From the NCBI RefSeq assembly GCF_022458985.1, contig NC_061777.1, positions 17,573,668 through 17,637,667 of the forward strand: a DNA stretch of 64,000 nucleotides, given 5' to 3'. This DNA is from Mugil cephalus (Eukaryota > Chordata > Actinopteri > Mugiliformes > Mugilidae). Below the pieces are notes generated by a model. That model was given only the letters and a program-made list of their open reading frames with translations. It made no database searches and was not told where the DNA came from. Below, in pieces: positions 13,601 through 39,598 of the stretch; position 1 is the first letter of the stretch, and each line of letters starts with the position of its first letter. Position numbers and translations under genes: made by a program.

Positions 13601-15863
13601 AAATCCACTCCACTAATTTCTAACAAGTTTTAGCATCTTTTCTATGTGAGGTTACTTTTTGAGTAATCTACCTGATCATCCACAACATTATGACCACCGA
13701 CAGGAGAAGTAAATACCATTAAAGCCATCTTGTGACAATAAAATGTTCTGCTGGGAAACTTTTGGTCCTGGTATTCATGTGGATGTTACTAAGGTATGTA
13801 CCACCCACCTAAACCAGACCAGACACCCCCACCCCAAAGCAATGACACTCCCTGATGGCAGCGGCCATCCCCAGCAGGATGCAACCTGACACAGACACAC
13901 AAAAATGGTTTCAAAAATCATGAAGATCAGCACAAGGTGTTGACCTATTCACTAGATGCCAAAATGATCGAGTATCTGTGGGATGATCCACAAAGACCCC
14001 TCCCCTCATACCCCCAACGACCCCCATTAACAACATGTTGCCAGACACCACAGGACACCCTTAGAAAACTCATTAAGGCCGCTTCATCTTGCCACCGAGT
14101 AACTTACAGTGCAGTTATGCAGCACCTTTAAGGTGGACAAGCTCAGCTCACTGCTCTTATAAAAAATGACACTCGTAGTGCCACGTCCCTTAGTTTTTTT
14201 TTTCCCCCTTTACAGTAAGTTGAGCCAACACACAGCTTTGTAATAAGAATTGCACAGTCTTCCTTCCCATAAAAGCTCTTCATTAGTGCTCTGAAAAAAC
14301 CCCATCTCGGTTCTAGTTTCCTTGGGCAGTAAACAAGCATGTTCTGATTGCAATTAGGAGCCTCTTGTCAGAGCCACGCTTTTATAACTTGCCTTAAAAG
14401 AGTGCAGTGGCGGGAGGGAGGGGCGCTGTCGTATATTTCCCTCCCTATTATTACTAATGTCCTACACATTCTTTCAGATCCGACTGAGTGCACGTTCAAC
14501 TTCTATGACACAGAGCAAGAGTCCAAGAAACGTTAGGATTCATGATGTTCAGTGTCCCTCGGGAAGTGGAAAAAAAAATAAATATCAATCCTATGAAACG
14601 TATAACACGCGTCTGTTTGCTGGGTTTTGTCTCAGAGGTCATTTTGCTCCGGTGCTAAACGAGAGGCAGAGCCGTCATAACTTATCAGTCGACTCCAACT
14701 CCCTGGTCCGCTCGGCGCAGCTGCTCCAGGGGTGTAGCTTGTTTCAAGGAATAGGATAGCCTCTTTCGCATGACCTCACTTTGGCTTGATCGAGAGTAAG
14801 TGATGGCAGGTTAACTCAACCAGCTGAGTAGTTGCATGGCCGCTCACGAAAAAAAAAGAAGCTGTGACAGAGATTAACAACATGTTTAGAGGTTTGTTGA
14901 CCTTAAAGATCATATCATGTGGCTGTGTGGGAACAATGGGAAAAGGCTTTTGTAAGAGAGCCAGTTATCAGCTGCTGTAGTCATCAGTCCATGCGATTTG
15001 TAATAGAAAGCACAAAGGGGTTTTTGTAATTTAGCTGTCAGAGCAGGAGAGCTGTGCGTTTTGTCAAAGGATGGAGAAGAAGGCCACATTTTCCAAGCTC
15101 CACAATGGGAATCTACTGCTGTAGGTTTGACTTGACCGACAGGATGCAATGATTCTTCCTTTCACTGTGAGAATATAGCTTTGTCATGCTGGATAAAAAT
15201 AGTTCCTGCAGTCTCTAAGACTATACAGTATTATGGATAATTAGCATGATATCAACTGAATATTTTGGTTTTATGAATGCATTCAAGTTAGCTTCAGGTC
15301 TGTGGAGAAGTCCTCTCCCTTTCACTACCAGAACCAGATTATAGGCTGAACCTAGTTTATGTGTTTGAATGATTTTTGCACACGATGAAACAAAAACAGT
15401 CCGTGGCACGTCCACTACTTTCTGCTAACGAAATCTGTTTTTAATTTTTCAGGGCAGATGTATGAACTTCACCCGCATGAAATCTCCCCCTCCTCGCTAC
15501 CCACACCATCAGCCGTCTCCCATCTACAACCCTCCCAGCAGGAGTCCCCCTCCTCCGCAGGGCACCCTCCCTCCAACTCCTGGCAGCCCCCTGTCATTTT
15601 CCTTCTCCACGCCTCCGTCACTGCCTCCGACTCCTCCTCCCGTTTCCACCACCCCTTCCCCGCCGCTCACTCCCCCCCCTTACACGCCGCCTCCCAGCCG
15701 GGCCCTTCCTCCCACCACCTTGCACATACCTGCACCTCCGGCGCTCCCGCCCACGCCTCCGCCCTGCGCCTCCCCAGCGAGCGCCTTACCCCCTCCTCCA
15801 CATGGACCACCGCCAGGGCGAGCCCCCCCGCCTGCCCGCCCGCCGCCTCGCCCTGGCCTGTAG
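1684..15863 (+). CDS. antxr1: anthrax toxin receptor 1 / TEM8 (5'-truncated by window edge)
   Basis: Host single-pass membrane receptor that binds collagen and other matrix proteins and links them to actin. Coding exons: 1684-1755, 1842-1913, 2448-2529, 2706-2739, 3204-3283, 3842-3910, 4419-4499, 5174-5234, 5840-5938, 8729-8798, 8883-8961, 9251-9346, 10926-10967, 11841-11936, 12137-12304, 13097-13177, 15453-15863. All junctions keep phase, giving 563 residues to the stop. Exons to 4499 encode the VWA domain; the Ser-Gly-Ser of the metal site opens exon 1684 and the metal-site Thr is in [10 protein letters not shown]. Exons 5174-8961 encode the extracellular Ig-like domain, 9251-9346 the membrane helix ([20 protein letters not shown]), and the rest the cytosolic tail ([44 protein letters not shown]). 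The tail ends in a proline-rich exon, which fits ANTXR1 rather than ANTXR2. Neighbours gfpt1-nfu1-aak1 support ANTXR1. The signal peptide and start of the VWA domain lie outside. Which teleost paralogue this is remains unknown. Confidence 0.95.
5939..8728 (+). other. large antxr1 intron (2.8 kb)
   Basis: Intron between the Ig-like-domain exons ending at 5938 (gtgagt donor) and starting at 8729 (cctccag acceptor). Several short open frames occur on both strands around 7025-8282, but none has splice signals, codon phase or family resemblance. I see no gene in it. Confidence 0.7.
13671..14131 (+). mobile_element. decayed Tc1/mariner-like transposon fragment
   Basis: Starts with an end-like sequence (CACAACATTATGACCACC). 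It then runs straight into sequence resembling the last third of a teleost Tc1-type transposase gene, with TGTTCTGCTGGGAAACTTTT and, further on, a frame with I-E-Y-L-W in place of the family's usual I-E-H-L-W near the last catalytic residue. The middle of the transposase is missing and the reading frame is broken, so it is a dead, internally deleted copy. It lies in the antxr1 intron between exons 13097-13177 and 15453-15863. No clean 3' inverted repeat was seen. Confidence 0.75.
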
Positions 15864-16123
15864 AGCCGCGGCGGGAGACGGGCACAAAAAGGTCACAAAA
15901 GACTGACAAAGGCAACTCAGTGTCCGACCAGCATTCAGAACATAACAATCTTGATACTTGACTGCATCTGCAAGCAAGGACACATGAGCGCCTTGTGGCG
16001 CGCTCGGCACGCTGCGGCCTCTCTGCCATGTGGAGAGGAGCAGCGACGGCTGGTTTCCAGCTATTTGTCTACAGTGACTTTTGTACACATCTAGCCCAAC
16101 AGTGCAATTGCTTGGATGCTTGA

Positions 16124-16129
16124 ATTAAA
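16124..16129 (+). promoter_or_regulatory. candidate proximal poly(A) signal of antxr1
   Basis: ATTAAA about 260 bases after the antxr1 stop codon. It is the first plausible poly(A) hexamer on this strand. Confidence 0.5.
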
Positions 16130-18550
16130 GAGACAGTTTCTATAAGTGAGGTCTATGAGTCAGGTAAAAAAAACAAACAAACAAACAAAAAGCAACAAAA
16201 CATTTGCCTCCTTTTGGCCTCAGAAGAATCACATGCCCCGTTGTCCCCGGCTGTTTTCACAATGATCACGGCACTAAAATACGTGAATGCTGCAAATGTT
16301 ACACAGACGTATGGATGACCTATGTGAATCTGAAAATCCCTGGTTTTGAATTCTTGAACGTTGAGCAATTGCATGTGATAGTGTTTTGAGCATCTTTGTT
16401 CTTTACTGATATAATATCTGTACTTGTTTTGTACTTTTTTTTTTTACTTGTACCTTGCTGAATAGATCACCTTCTTCTAACACCACCGTTGCTGATAAAC
16501 CCACAGTAATACGCATAGCAAGCGTATGGCAAGCGGCAATGCGAAGTATCTGCACTTTTTGTTTCGTTCAGCTTTTGACTCGCATGTCATATACAACCAG
16601 CCTAATGTGAGTCACAGCTGGCTTGAGTATTTCTTTTTGTTTCTCATCAGAATAAAAAAAAATGAATTTGGATTTAGTAGACTCCTTTATCCCCATTGCT
16701 ATACTGGACCTCACCATGGTGACTGTGTGACTGTGATCTGTCAAAATGAAGACAAGTATGTCAGAATCAGGGAAAAGCTTTGCAGGTTGTCTTGCTCCTC
16801 CTACACCCACAGCTTAGAGCAAAGTTTTATGTAAATAATGTAGCAGCCACAGATCTGACTCAATCAGCCGGTTCATTACCTTAAACCATTCTTTTATTTT
16901 AAGCTTTTTTTTTTTTGCATTATTTTTTTATTATTATTATTATTTTTTTAGGTAAAGCTTGGGTCATAATAAAAGCTGATGTCTCACGTGTCAGTAATAT
17001 GAAGCCATTATTTTATGGGGTTCGGAGGAGCCTGGGATCAGTGCAAAGCAGATTTCATGGCTACTTTTAGGAATCGGAGAACGACCGGCCATCGGTTTTA
17101 CATAGACGCCTACATCTGCTTGTTTTGAAATCCAAGCAAAACAGCAAAAGTTTATACAAGTGGACATTTTTTTTTTTGAACTCTTTATTGAATACATGTA
17201 CAAACTTGCAAACTATTTGGTTTATTTATCTGGAAGATTGAAAAGAAAATCACTATAATCAATATATTTGTTGACTTGATCACGACTCGCAAAGACTTGA
17301 ATTTCGCATTATTCACGTTTCATCCACCACACTCCTCCTTTCAGAGCTCTCACACAGGCATTTGTTAATGTTGAAATTTGAGGATATTCTGTAGATCCCT
17401 GATTGGATGTGCTGTCTTTCTTTTATTTTATTTTGTTCTAAATTAAAGTAGGTTAGACAACTGATATTTCCACTGGGATCTCACAGTGAAAGTGGCTTTT
17501 TACAAAAAAGCCCAGAGTGACTCACTAACTCGCTCCAGCTGTTCATATGTTGCATTATGTCACATGCACGAATGGAGTGAGCTGCCCTGGAAAATATTAG
17601 ACACAATCTTATCCTCAGGAAATGTGGACAGGCTGCAGGAAAGGCATGCTGGTGCTGATAATTCGTGACACATTATGCTAAACATATAACTTGACAGACG
17701 TGTGATCGCATATGATAAAAAAACTCAGTAATAGGCGCAAGCAAATACATATGTAGATTCTTCATCATAAATCCACATAAACGCGTACCGACAGTTAAAT
17801 GGAAATATGTTTGACTCTAGGCCAGCGCTGTAGTTGAGGCCAGGTTTGCGCTCAACTCACATAAACTGGTGTCTGGCCCTCACTGATTAGATAACTGGAA
17901 AGAAGAATTTGTTTGGTCACATGGTTTCGAACTGAAATCTGAGTATTTGATGTCTTAATATTATTTAGTTGCTGATAATCAGGGACGTTTGTTAAGCCAC
18001 AACAAGATAAAGCGAGTGAAATAAAGTTATTGCTGCAGTTTCTGCTTCGCTTTGAAATCCCCATCATGGGCAAACGGGGAATATCTAATAAACAGCAGGT
18101 GTGCCCCTGACTGCTCACTGATTATCTAGGAAAACAGAGACGTAAAGTATTTAATAGTTTTGTCAAATATCTTAGGAGAAGCTGTGTTCCTAAAAAAAAA
18201 AAAAAAAAAAAAAATGCAGGCACTAACTTATCAAGAAATCAGATACATCTGTTTACTTCATTTGTCTGGTTGATGGGTTTGGCTTTCTGTTCCCTTTTAA
18301 ATGCAGTGTCATCTTAAATGTTGGCAGTTAGACTTGAGCTGCGTGAGAAAACTGTCCTCAAACAATTGACTTGCCAATAGTTCGCGACAAAACTATGTCA
18401 ACACCCTGTAGCTGCGTCAATCAGTGGCAGCAGCACCTGCTAATAGTTATTCAATCTCACTCAAGGCACCTTTAAAAAAAAAGAAAAAAAAAAAGAAGAA
18501 GGAGCTGATGCATAGAGGGTGTTACCTGAACTGCTTCACATGACGCGTGA

Positions 18551-19114
18551 ATGACAAACTGCCCCATTAATGAACGGAGGCTGTTCCCGTTGAGAGCAAT
18601 GTGTCTTTTCTGTAATTACTCTCCAGCTGCACGTCAAGCCGTCATTGTGACTAGTAAGGGCACTGAAATCCTTCTGAAGACTGCACTCGTTTTCACCCAC
18701 AGCTTAGCCGCATACCTCTCCGTCATGCTGAGGCTGAACGCGTTCCTCGGGCTGACGCTGGCGCGCGTGCTCCTCTCACGCGAGGACTTGGACCGACGCA
18801 GACGACTGCGCCGCTCAACCTGGCAACCTCCGACACGGGCGCTGGGAAACAGCAGCTGCTCTCCTCAGTACCGGGGAGGAGGAAGACGTGCGGGCTGGTT
18901 TGAGTCAGCCCGGGTGATGCTGCGCGTCGTGGCCGCACTTTGCCGTCACTCGCTGTCCGTGTGTGCGGCCATCGTGACCCTCGTTCACGTGACGCTGTCC
19001 CTCCTGTCGCCTCTGTGCAGCACCTTGATACCAAGTGTCTCCACCATTATGAGTCTACATGGATACATCAGACTGTTGGTGACAACCCTCCATGAACCTG
19101 TTGGGGATCTTTAA
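18551..19114 (+). other. unassigned 187-codon open frame in GC-rich patch
   Basis: An ATG-to-stop frame of 187 codons. From about codon 58 (a second Met at 18725) the DNA is GC- and CpG-rich, with many C/G third positions. The predicted peptide is basic (a run D-R-R-R-R-L-R-R), then hydrophobic (residues about 121-155, with LRVVAALCRH and VTLVHVTLSLL). I recognise no domain or family. It sits in the presumed antxr1 3'UTR, 130 bases before a poly(A) signal at 19223. It could be chance coding potential in a GC-rich patch, or a small intronless gene. A reverse-strand frame over the same patch looks like a shadow. Confidence 0.2.
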
Positions 19115-19222
19115 ATTGAACTCTTTGTATATAATGTACATAAAACAAAAATGATTTGTGAACTTTTAATATGGGTCCATGTGTATGTTCAGGACCAGAT
19201 TTCTACTTCTTGTTTTAATTAC

Positions 19223-19228
19223 AATAAA
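19223..19228 (+). promoter_or_regulatory. candidate distal poly(A) signal
   Basis: AATAAA in a + strand AT-rich context, 109 bases after the unassigned open frame and about 150 bases from the opposing gfpt1 poly(A) signal. It is a natural 3' limit for + strand transcripts. Confidence 0.55.
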
Positions 19229-19364
19229 ATAATTACGAACTGTTTATCGACTAGTCTTATCAAGCACAATACATGGCATCATTGTCAATATTCATAAATG
19301 TTTCTGTACTTGACAAGCATGCACATCCTGAATCTCATCAAATGACCTCACACAGTACAAAAGA

Positions 19365-20902
19365 GAATTACATGACACTTTATTGCATCAGTTCCACTAA
19401 TAAATAGTGCCCCACTCCCTCAGTGACCAAACAGCTTCTACCAGGATTCAGTGCAGTGTCCTGTGTCAATTCATCTGAAAGTACCTGTGACATCATCCAG
19501 TTTTCAAACACAACTCAGGAAGAAATTAATGGAAAAATAACTGTTCAGAATGAAAATCATTGTTAAGGCTTGATTGTACTTGACAAACTTCTTCAAACCT
19601 AAAGTAAGTAATCAAAAAAAAAAAAAAAAAGGCAGCTCATCTACCTTTTCTTATGCCCAACTGTATCATTACCCCTTTTTTGTCTCTGACTCAACTAAAC
19701 CTCTCTGCACAACGGACAATCATAAAATATATATTTTGGTTTACAATTACCAAAGCCGAAATAGTTGTTTTTTTTTTTTGGTTTGACATTTCAAATGACA
19801 GAAACATTCACCTTTCAAATAAGAGTTAACTTCAATAATATAAAAATCCTTTAAAATTAAAACAAAGAAAGAAAGAAACGAACTACAAATGGTCCCAGTA
19901 TTGCGATTGCAGCAGTCGTGGTGGCAGGGTGTGGGCTGGAAACTGTGTGCAACTTCTACTTCAGGTTAGTAAGTTGAATTACTTCAGCTCATAGTTAAAA
20001 TGTAAACTGGAGACCAGAAATAAGCAAAATGGTCTCTTTTTTGTGAGGCAACAGAAGTCAGCATGAGAATCATACAAGATTGTACACAAAGAGTATTAAC
20101 GGTGGGAAAATGCCAAGTGGACCATTACCAGAGTCTGAGGACACTAGATTTATATACAACATCGTGGTTTATATACGAGAAGAAGCTTTAGTAAACCTAC
20201 CCAAGATGACTTTACACAGTAGTGTATTCACAAGCTTTTTTTTGTGTGGCCTGACTTCTGATGCTTAAGTCCTCAGAACAAAGTCCAAGAGGGAAACGGA
20301 GTCAGAAACTGCACTGCAATTACGAAGGAGCGATGATGACCTGTGGCTTGGAATGATTCAAGACTGTGGTTTACTTCAACAGAGGAGTAAAGACACTTCA
20401 AATGATTAGCTGCCAAAGAAAAATATCCCTGCTAAGCTACAAATCATTGCACTGAAAGAGGAACGGAGCCAGAGAGGTCTTTAAAGCCTAATGTCCGTCA
20501 GTCTGCAGCACTAACATCAGCTCCCAGAGAGACCAATCAGCACTAATAAACACGGAGGCAGAAATCACAGGAGCATGCATGAACCCCAGTCGTCGACTGC
20601 TACGAGACGAGTGGTGAAGATATGTCAGTGCCAGCCCAGTCCCTGCCACCGGAGACAACACAACTTCTCTAACAATAAATTTGACAATGATGCCAGAGGT
20701 TTCTAAGAAAATAGACAGTAGGTTACAGAGAATATGCAACAGTGATATACACGACTGTTGAGTAAAAGATTGCATTAAAAAGAGCCGTGACACGATAACA
20801 CACATAAACAGGACATCGTCTTCTCTTCGTTTCTTCAAACAGACGCTCCTTCGGTGTTCGATTTGTGTGCCTGCCAGGCTTTTGTTGTGTGGTGATGGAT
20901 GT
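19365..20902 (-). other. gfpt1 3'UTR
   Basis: From the gfpt1 stop to the - strand AATAAA at 19384-19379. No open frame with family resemblance lies here. The 5' boundary is firm; the 3' end is inferred from the hexamer. Confidence 0.6.
19379..19384 (-). promoter_or_regulatory. candidate poly(A) signal of gfpt1
   Basis: AATAAA on the - strand, about 1.5 kb past the gfpt1 stop codon. It defines a 3'UTR of about 19365-20902. Confidence 0.6.
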
Positions 20903-32911
<12,009 letters not shown>

Positions 32912-32969
32912 GTTTTCAGCTTCCCTGACAGATTCTCAGGAACTCGGGTAGCTCGGGGTAACAACTGGT

Positions 32970-33060
32970 TTGAAGCCACGCCCCCAACCCAATTTCAACG
33001 AATCACAGTCGGGCCTCGTCTTCCGTGCCGAATTCTGATTGGTCAATTGGCCCGTCCGTC
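32970..33060 (-). promoter_or_regulatory. gfpt1 promoter region
   Basis: Just upstream of the gfpt1 start on its strand. There is a CCAAT box at 33042-33035 (GACCAATCAG context), a second CCAAT at 33050-33046, and a GC box (GGGGGCGTGG) near 32985-32976. No TATA box was seen. The CCAAT and GC boxes fit a housekeeping promoter. The start site is inferred to lie near 32950-32970. Confidence 0.55.
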
Positions 33061-33989
33061 AGGTTGCACCTACGGACGTACGTACTTCTGACGTGGCACC
33101 AGGATACGTCTGGTGGGCAGATCCTGCTACCGCCCTCCAGCCAACACACCTACAGCCAACATCATCACTTATGACATATAAAGACAGGCCTGTTCTCTCC
33201 TAACTACTACTGAACTGTAGCATCCGGGAAAAAAAAAAAAAGTTTATTATGCAGCGGACCAGTGATGCAGGGTCAAAAATCAAAGTCTTCAATTCACACT
33301 AGGCTACAGCATAAAATCATTCCCCTTTTTGTGAGTATCACCTGTGTGTTTCTGATCTGTGGTCCTGACTACATCGACTTACACAGTGTCCAAATCATTT
33401 CTACAATGAGTACTTTAAGGATCTCTCATGTTAAATTCACAATCAGTGCAAGGCCAGGATTTAAGTCTTAAGTTTTGCTAATAATTTTCACATGTGACCA
33501 GTGATAAACACAATAAATATATGTCAAGCTATTTATTAATGTGGTGCTAAAAGCAAAATCCGGTATATTCATGGTTAAATGTCAGGTTATTTAGATTAGA
33601 ATGCACCTTAAAAATATTGTTTTGTTGTATTGTCGTATGTCAAAATAAAATTGTGTTTCACTACAATTAAACCCCCCAAATTTAGAGGGGAAAAAAAGAT
33701 AATAGTTACAGCCCTTCAGAATCTCGGGGAAAAGAGGCTCCCTTCATACTTACAAATTTAAATCCACAAATTAACATGTTTATTTTACAGAAAATAACAA
33801 AATCTACTGAAATAAAAAAAATATATATATATATAATTTTTTCATTCAAAGATGTCCAACAACTGCAATTCTGTTTGTTTGCAATGACATACTACTTGAA
33901 AAAAAGTATATAAATACAGTTAAGTTAGGCGAGAGCTGATAGATCCCTGGATGAGACAAGTACCGGAGTCACAATATAGTTTAACAAAC
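33061..33989. other. intergenic, gfpt1 promoter side to nfu1 3' end
   Basis: About 0.9 kb of AT-rich DNA between the gfpt1 promoter and the nfu1 poly(A) signal. No gene or recognisable element was seen, only short AT runs near 33820. Confidence 0.6.
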
Positions 33990-33995
33990 TTTATT
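33990..33995 (-). promoter_or_regulatory. candidate poly(A) signal of nfu1
   Basis: AATAAA on the - strand, about 310 bases after the nfu1 stop codon. Confidence 0.55.
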
Positions 33996-34306
33996 TATAT
34001 ACATAGAGTATATTAAAACCTAGAACCTGTTCAACTGCTGATTCAGAGCAGGTATAACAATGTGACATAATAAATACATTTATTTTTAAGTTGTCCTTTG
34101 TTCATGTGACCGTTCTACAACCTGTGAAAGACTGTCATAGTACAGAAAATATCTACCAATAATAATCTGGATGATAAATGTTGATGAGGTCTTTCACAGA
34201 GCTCTGCTTTACACAGGACATGTTGCTGCAACTGTGTTTTTCATTAAAGCAGGGGGGGGGGCTAGGAGGAAGAGGAATGTGTACATATGGTTCTGGTTTC
34301 AGTAGT

Positions 34307-37588
<3,282 letters not shown>

Positions 37589-37749
37589 GTTTGTTTTGAT
37601 TACCTAAAACAAGCGGAAGTTTGCGGAAGTGACGTAGTGTTGTTGAGCGTCTGTTAAATGTTTCCCCCGATATTCAACACGGAGACCTCGTCAAGCCTCA
37701 TTCCGCGAAGGCACACATATATAAAAAGGCATAATAAAACTGCATTAAA
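37589..37749. promoter_or_regulatory. bidirectional promoter nfu1 / c9orf78
   Basis: Only 161 bp separate the two start codons, so one region must serve both genes. It contains two direct ETS-type sites (CGGAAGT at 37614-37620 and 37624-37630). The second is fused to a CRE half-site (GACGTA, 37631-37636), a pairing typical of housekeeping promoters bound by GABP/ELK and CREB/ATF factors. A TATA-like ATATATAAAAA lies near 37717-37727. Factor binding is inferred from motif shape. Confidence 0.75.
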
Positions 37750-39598
37750 ATGCCGTGTGGCAGAAATTTTAGGAGGAGGAGGAACTCGTCAGATGTGGAA
37801 GAAGACGAGACAACCCAAGAAGTCAGGTAAAGTTGTTTATTGAAGCTCCAGCGACTGTTTTGGAGTTACGTTATGCTAACCAGCTACCTGCTGCCATGTG
37901 AATAACATTTTTAAAGTTACACATTGCTTATTTAAGCTACCTAACTAAAATATTTACATTTTGTGTATTTCTTGATCGTTTAGGTCAAAAGTAGAAGAGG
38001 CGAAAGAGCTTCAGAGTTTGCGGAAACGACAGACAGGAGTCAGGTAAAGTTAATGTTGATCTTTTCACAGCTTTAGCAGAATCTGAAGTAATTAAAAACA
38101 CAAGAGACATTAACATGGATTATTATTTCCTGGTTTTAGTTTGACCGCCTTGTTGGTTGGAGAGAAACTGCCACCAGAAGCTGAAATCGATGTATGTGCT
38201 GTTTTTACATTGTCATTTTATACTAACCACAGTGTTTGAGCCTTGTTTAAAGTTCTGCTTATTAAAAATGTGGATTTCCCACAGAATGACCCCTTTAAAC
38301 TGAAGACTGGAGGAGTTGTGGACATGAAGAAGGTGAAAGACAGGAACAGAGACATGTAAGTGAACCTTGCATTTGGTTGTTTCTGAATATGCAGTTATAG
38401 TATGTGTAAGTACGTGTCCTCTCTTTTGAGCCTGGTTGACTAAGAATTTTTTTTTGCCCCAAATGCAGGACAGAAGATGAAACGGACCTGAACCTGGGCA
38501 CGTCGTTCTCAGCTGAGACCAACAGAAGAGACGAGGATGCAGACATGTATGCATTTTTTTTTGTGACCTCCTGTATAGATAGATCCACATTATATACAGT
38601 CTTTTGCATATAGATGGTGTGAATTATTTTCATAATTGTGTCATCACAGGATGAAATATATCGAGACGGAGCTAAAAAAGAAGAAGGGCATGGTGGAGGC
38701 TGAGGAACAGAAAATTAAGGTGAAGAATGCAGAGGACCACCTGTATGAGCTGCCTGAGAACATCCGAGTCAACTCTGCCAAGAAGACAGAGGAGATGTTG
38801 TCCAATCAGATGCTGAGCGGGATCCCGGAGGTTGATCTTGGCATTGAGTATGTACAGAACAGTCCCTAAATTATCGAGTGCATTTATTTGTAAGATATTG
38901 TTATTGTCTTTTGATGGGAAAGACTATCTGCACTGGAAGAAGGCAGGGAAGTAACTCCTACTGAGCCTCTTAACGTTTTTTTTTTTTTTTTCACCAGTGC
39001 CAAGATAAAGAACATCATCCAGACGGAGGATGCAAAAGCCAAGCTTATAGCAGAACAGAGGAACAAGAAAAAAGACAACGGCACATCATTTGTTCCCACT
39101 AACATCGCCGTCAACTACGTCCAACACAACCGCTGTGAGTTGCCTGTCTGTAAACACTGTGTAAAAAAGAGATGATCCATTGAAGTTAATGAGATAAGTG
39201 AATAGTTTTGCTAACAATGCAAAATGTCTGTCTGTCAGTCTACCATGAGGATGTGAACGCACCACAGAGGCACCACAGACACAGAGAAGAGCCCAAAGCA
39301 AGACCACTGCGTGTGGGCGACACGGAGAAACCAGGTCCAGAAGGTAAGAGATTCCAGTCTGTCCTGTGTAGAGTAAATCATTTTATATCAACCGACTGTA
39401 GAAAGAGGAGGATGGGTTATAAATGCTACACGTATATCATATTGAACCAATATTTTTTTTAAACTTCCTGTACCTGACTTATACCTTCTTTATAAAGTGT
39501 CTGCATCACCACCCAACTACCGCAAGAGACCAAACAACGAGAAGGCCACAGATGACTACCACTACGAGAAGTTCAAGAAGATGAATCGAAGATATTGA
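37750..39598 (+). CDS. c9orf78: C9orf78 / TLS1-like spliceosome-associated protein (HCA59)
   Basis: Nuclear protein of the TLS1/C9orf78 family; human C9orf78 is known to bind the spliceosomal helicase BRR2 and affect splice-site choice. Complete: 9 exons, 292 residues (human 289). Exons: 37750-37826, 37984-38043, 38140-38191, 38285-38355, 38469-38546, 38650-38847, 38998-39134, 39239-39343, 39498-39598; every junction keeps phase. Recognisable blocks: basic N-terminus with F-R-R-R-R, then LGTSFSAETNRRDEDADM, a Lys/Glu-rich segment after MKYIETELKKKKG, MLSNQMLSGIPEVDLGID, VPTNIAVNYVQHNRFYHE, and the hallmark C-terminus DDYHYEKFKKMNRRY. In human this gene is on chromosome 9, whereas the flanking nfu1 is on chromosome 2. 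Confidence 0.95.

Larger units (their letters stand above)
15864..19245 (+). other. probable long 3'UTR of antxr1
   Basis: From the antxr1 stop to a + strand AATAAA at 19223. Possible earlier poly(A) signals are ATTAAA at 16124 and AATAAA at 16968, so several 3' ends are possible. A UTR of about 3.4 kb would be similar to the long UTR I recall for mammalian ANTXR1. The stretch contains a GC-rich island near 18720-19030 with a long open frame (listed separately). The full extent is inferred; transcripts may stop near 16150. Confidence 0.5.
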
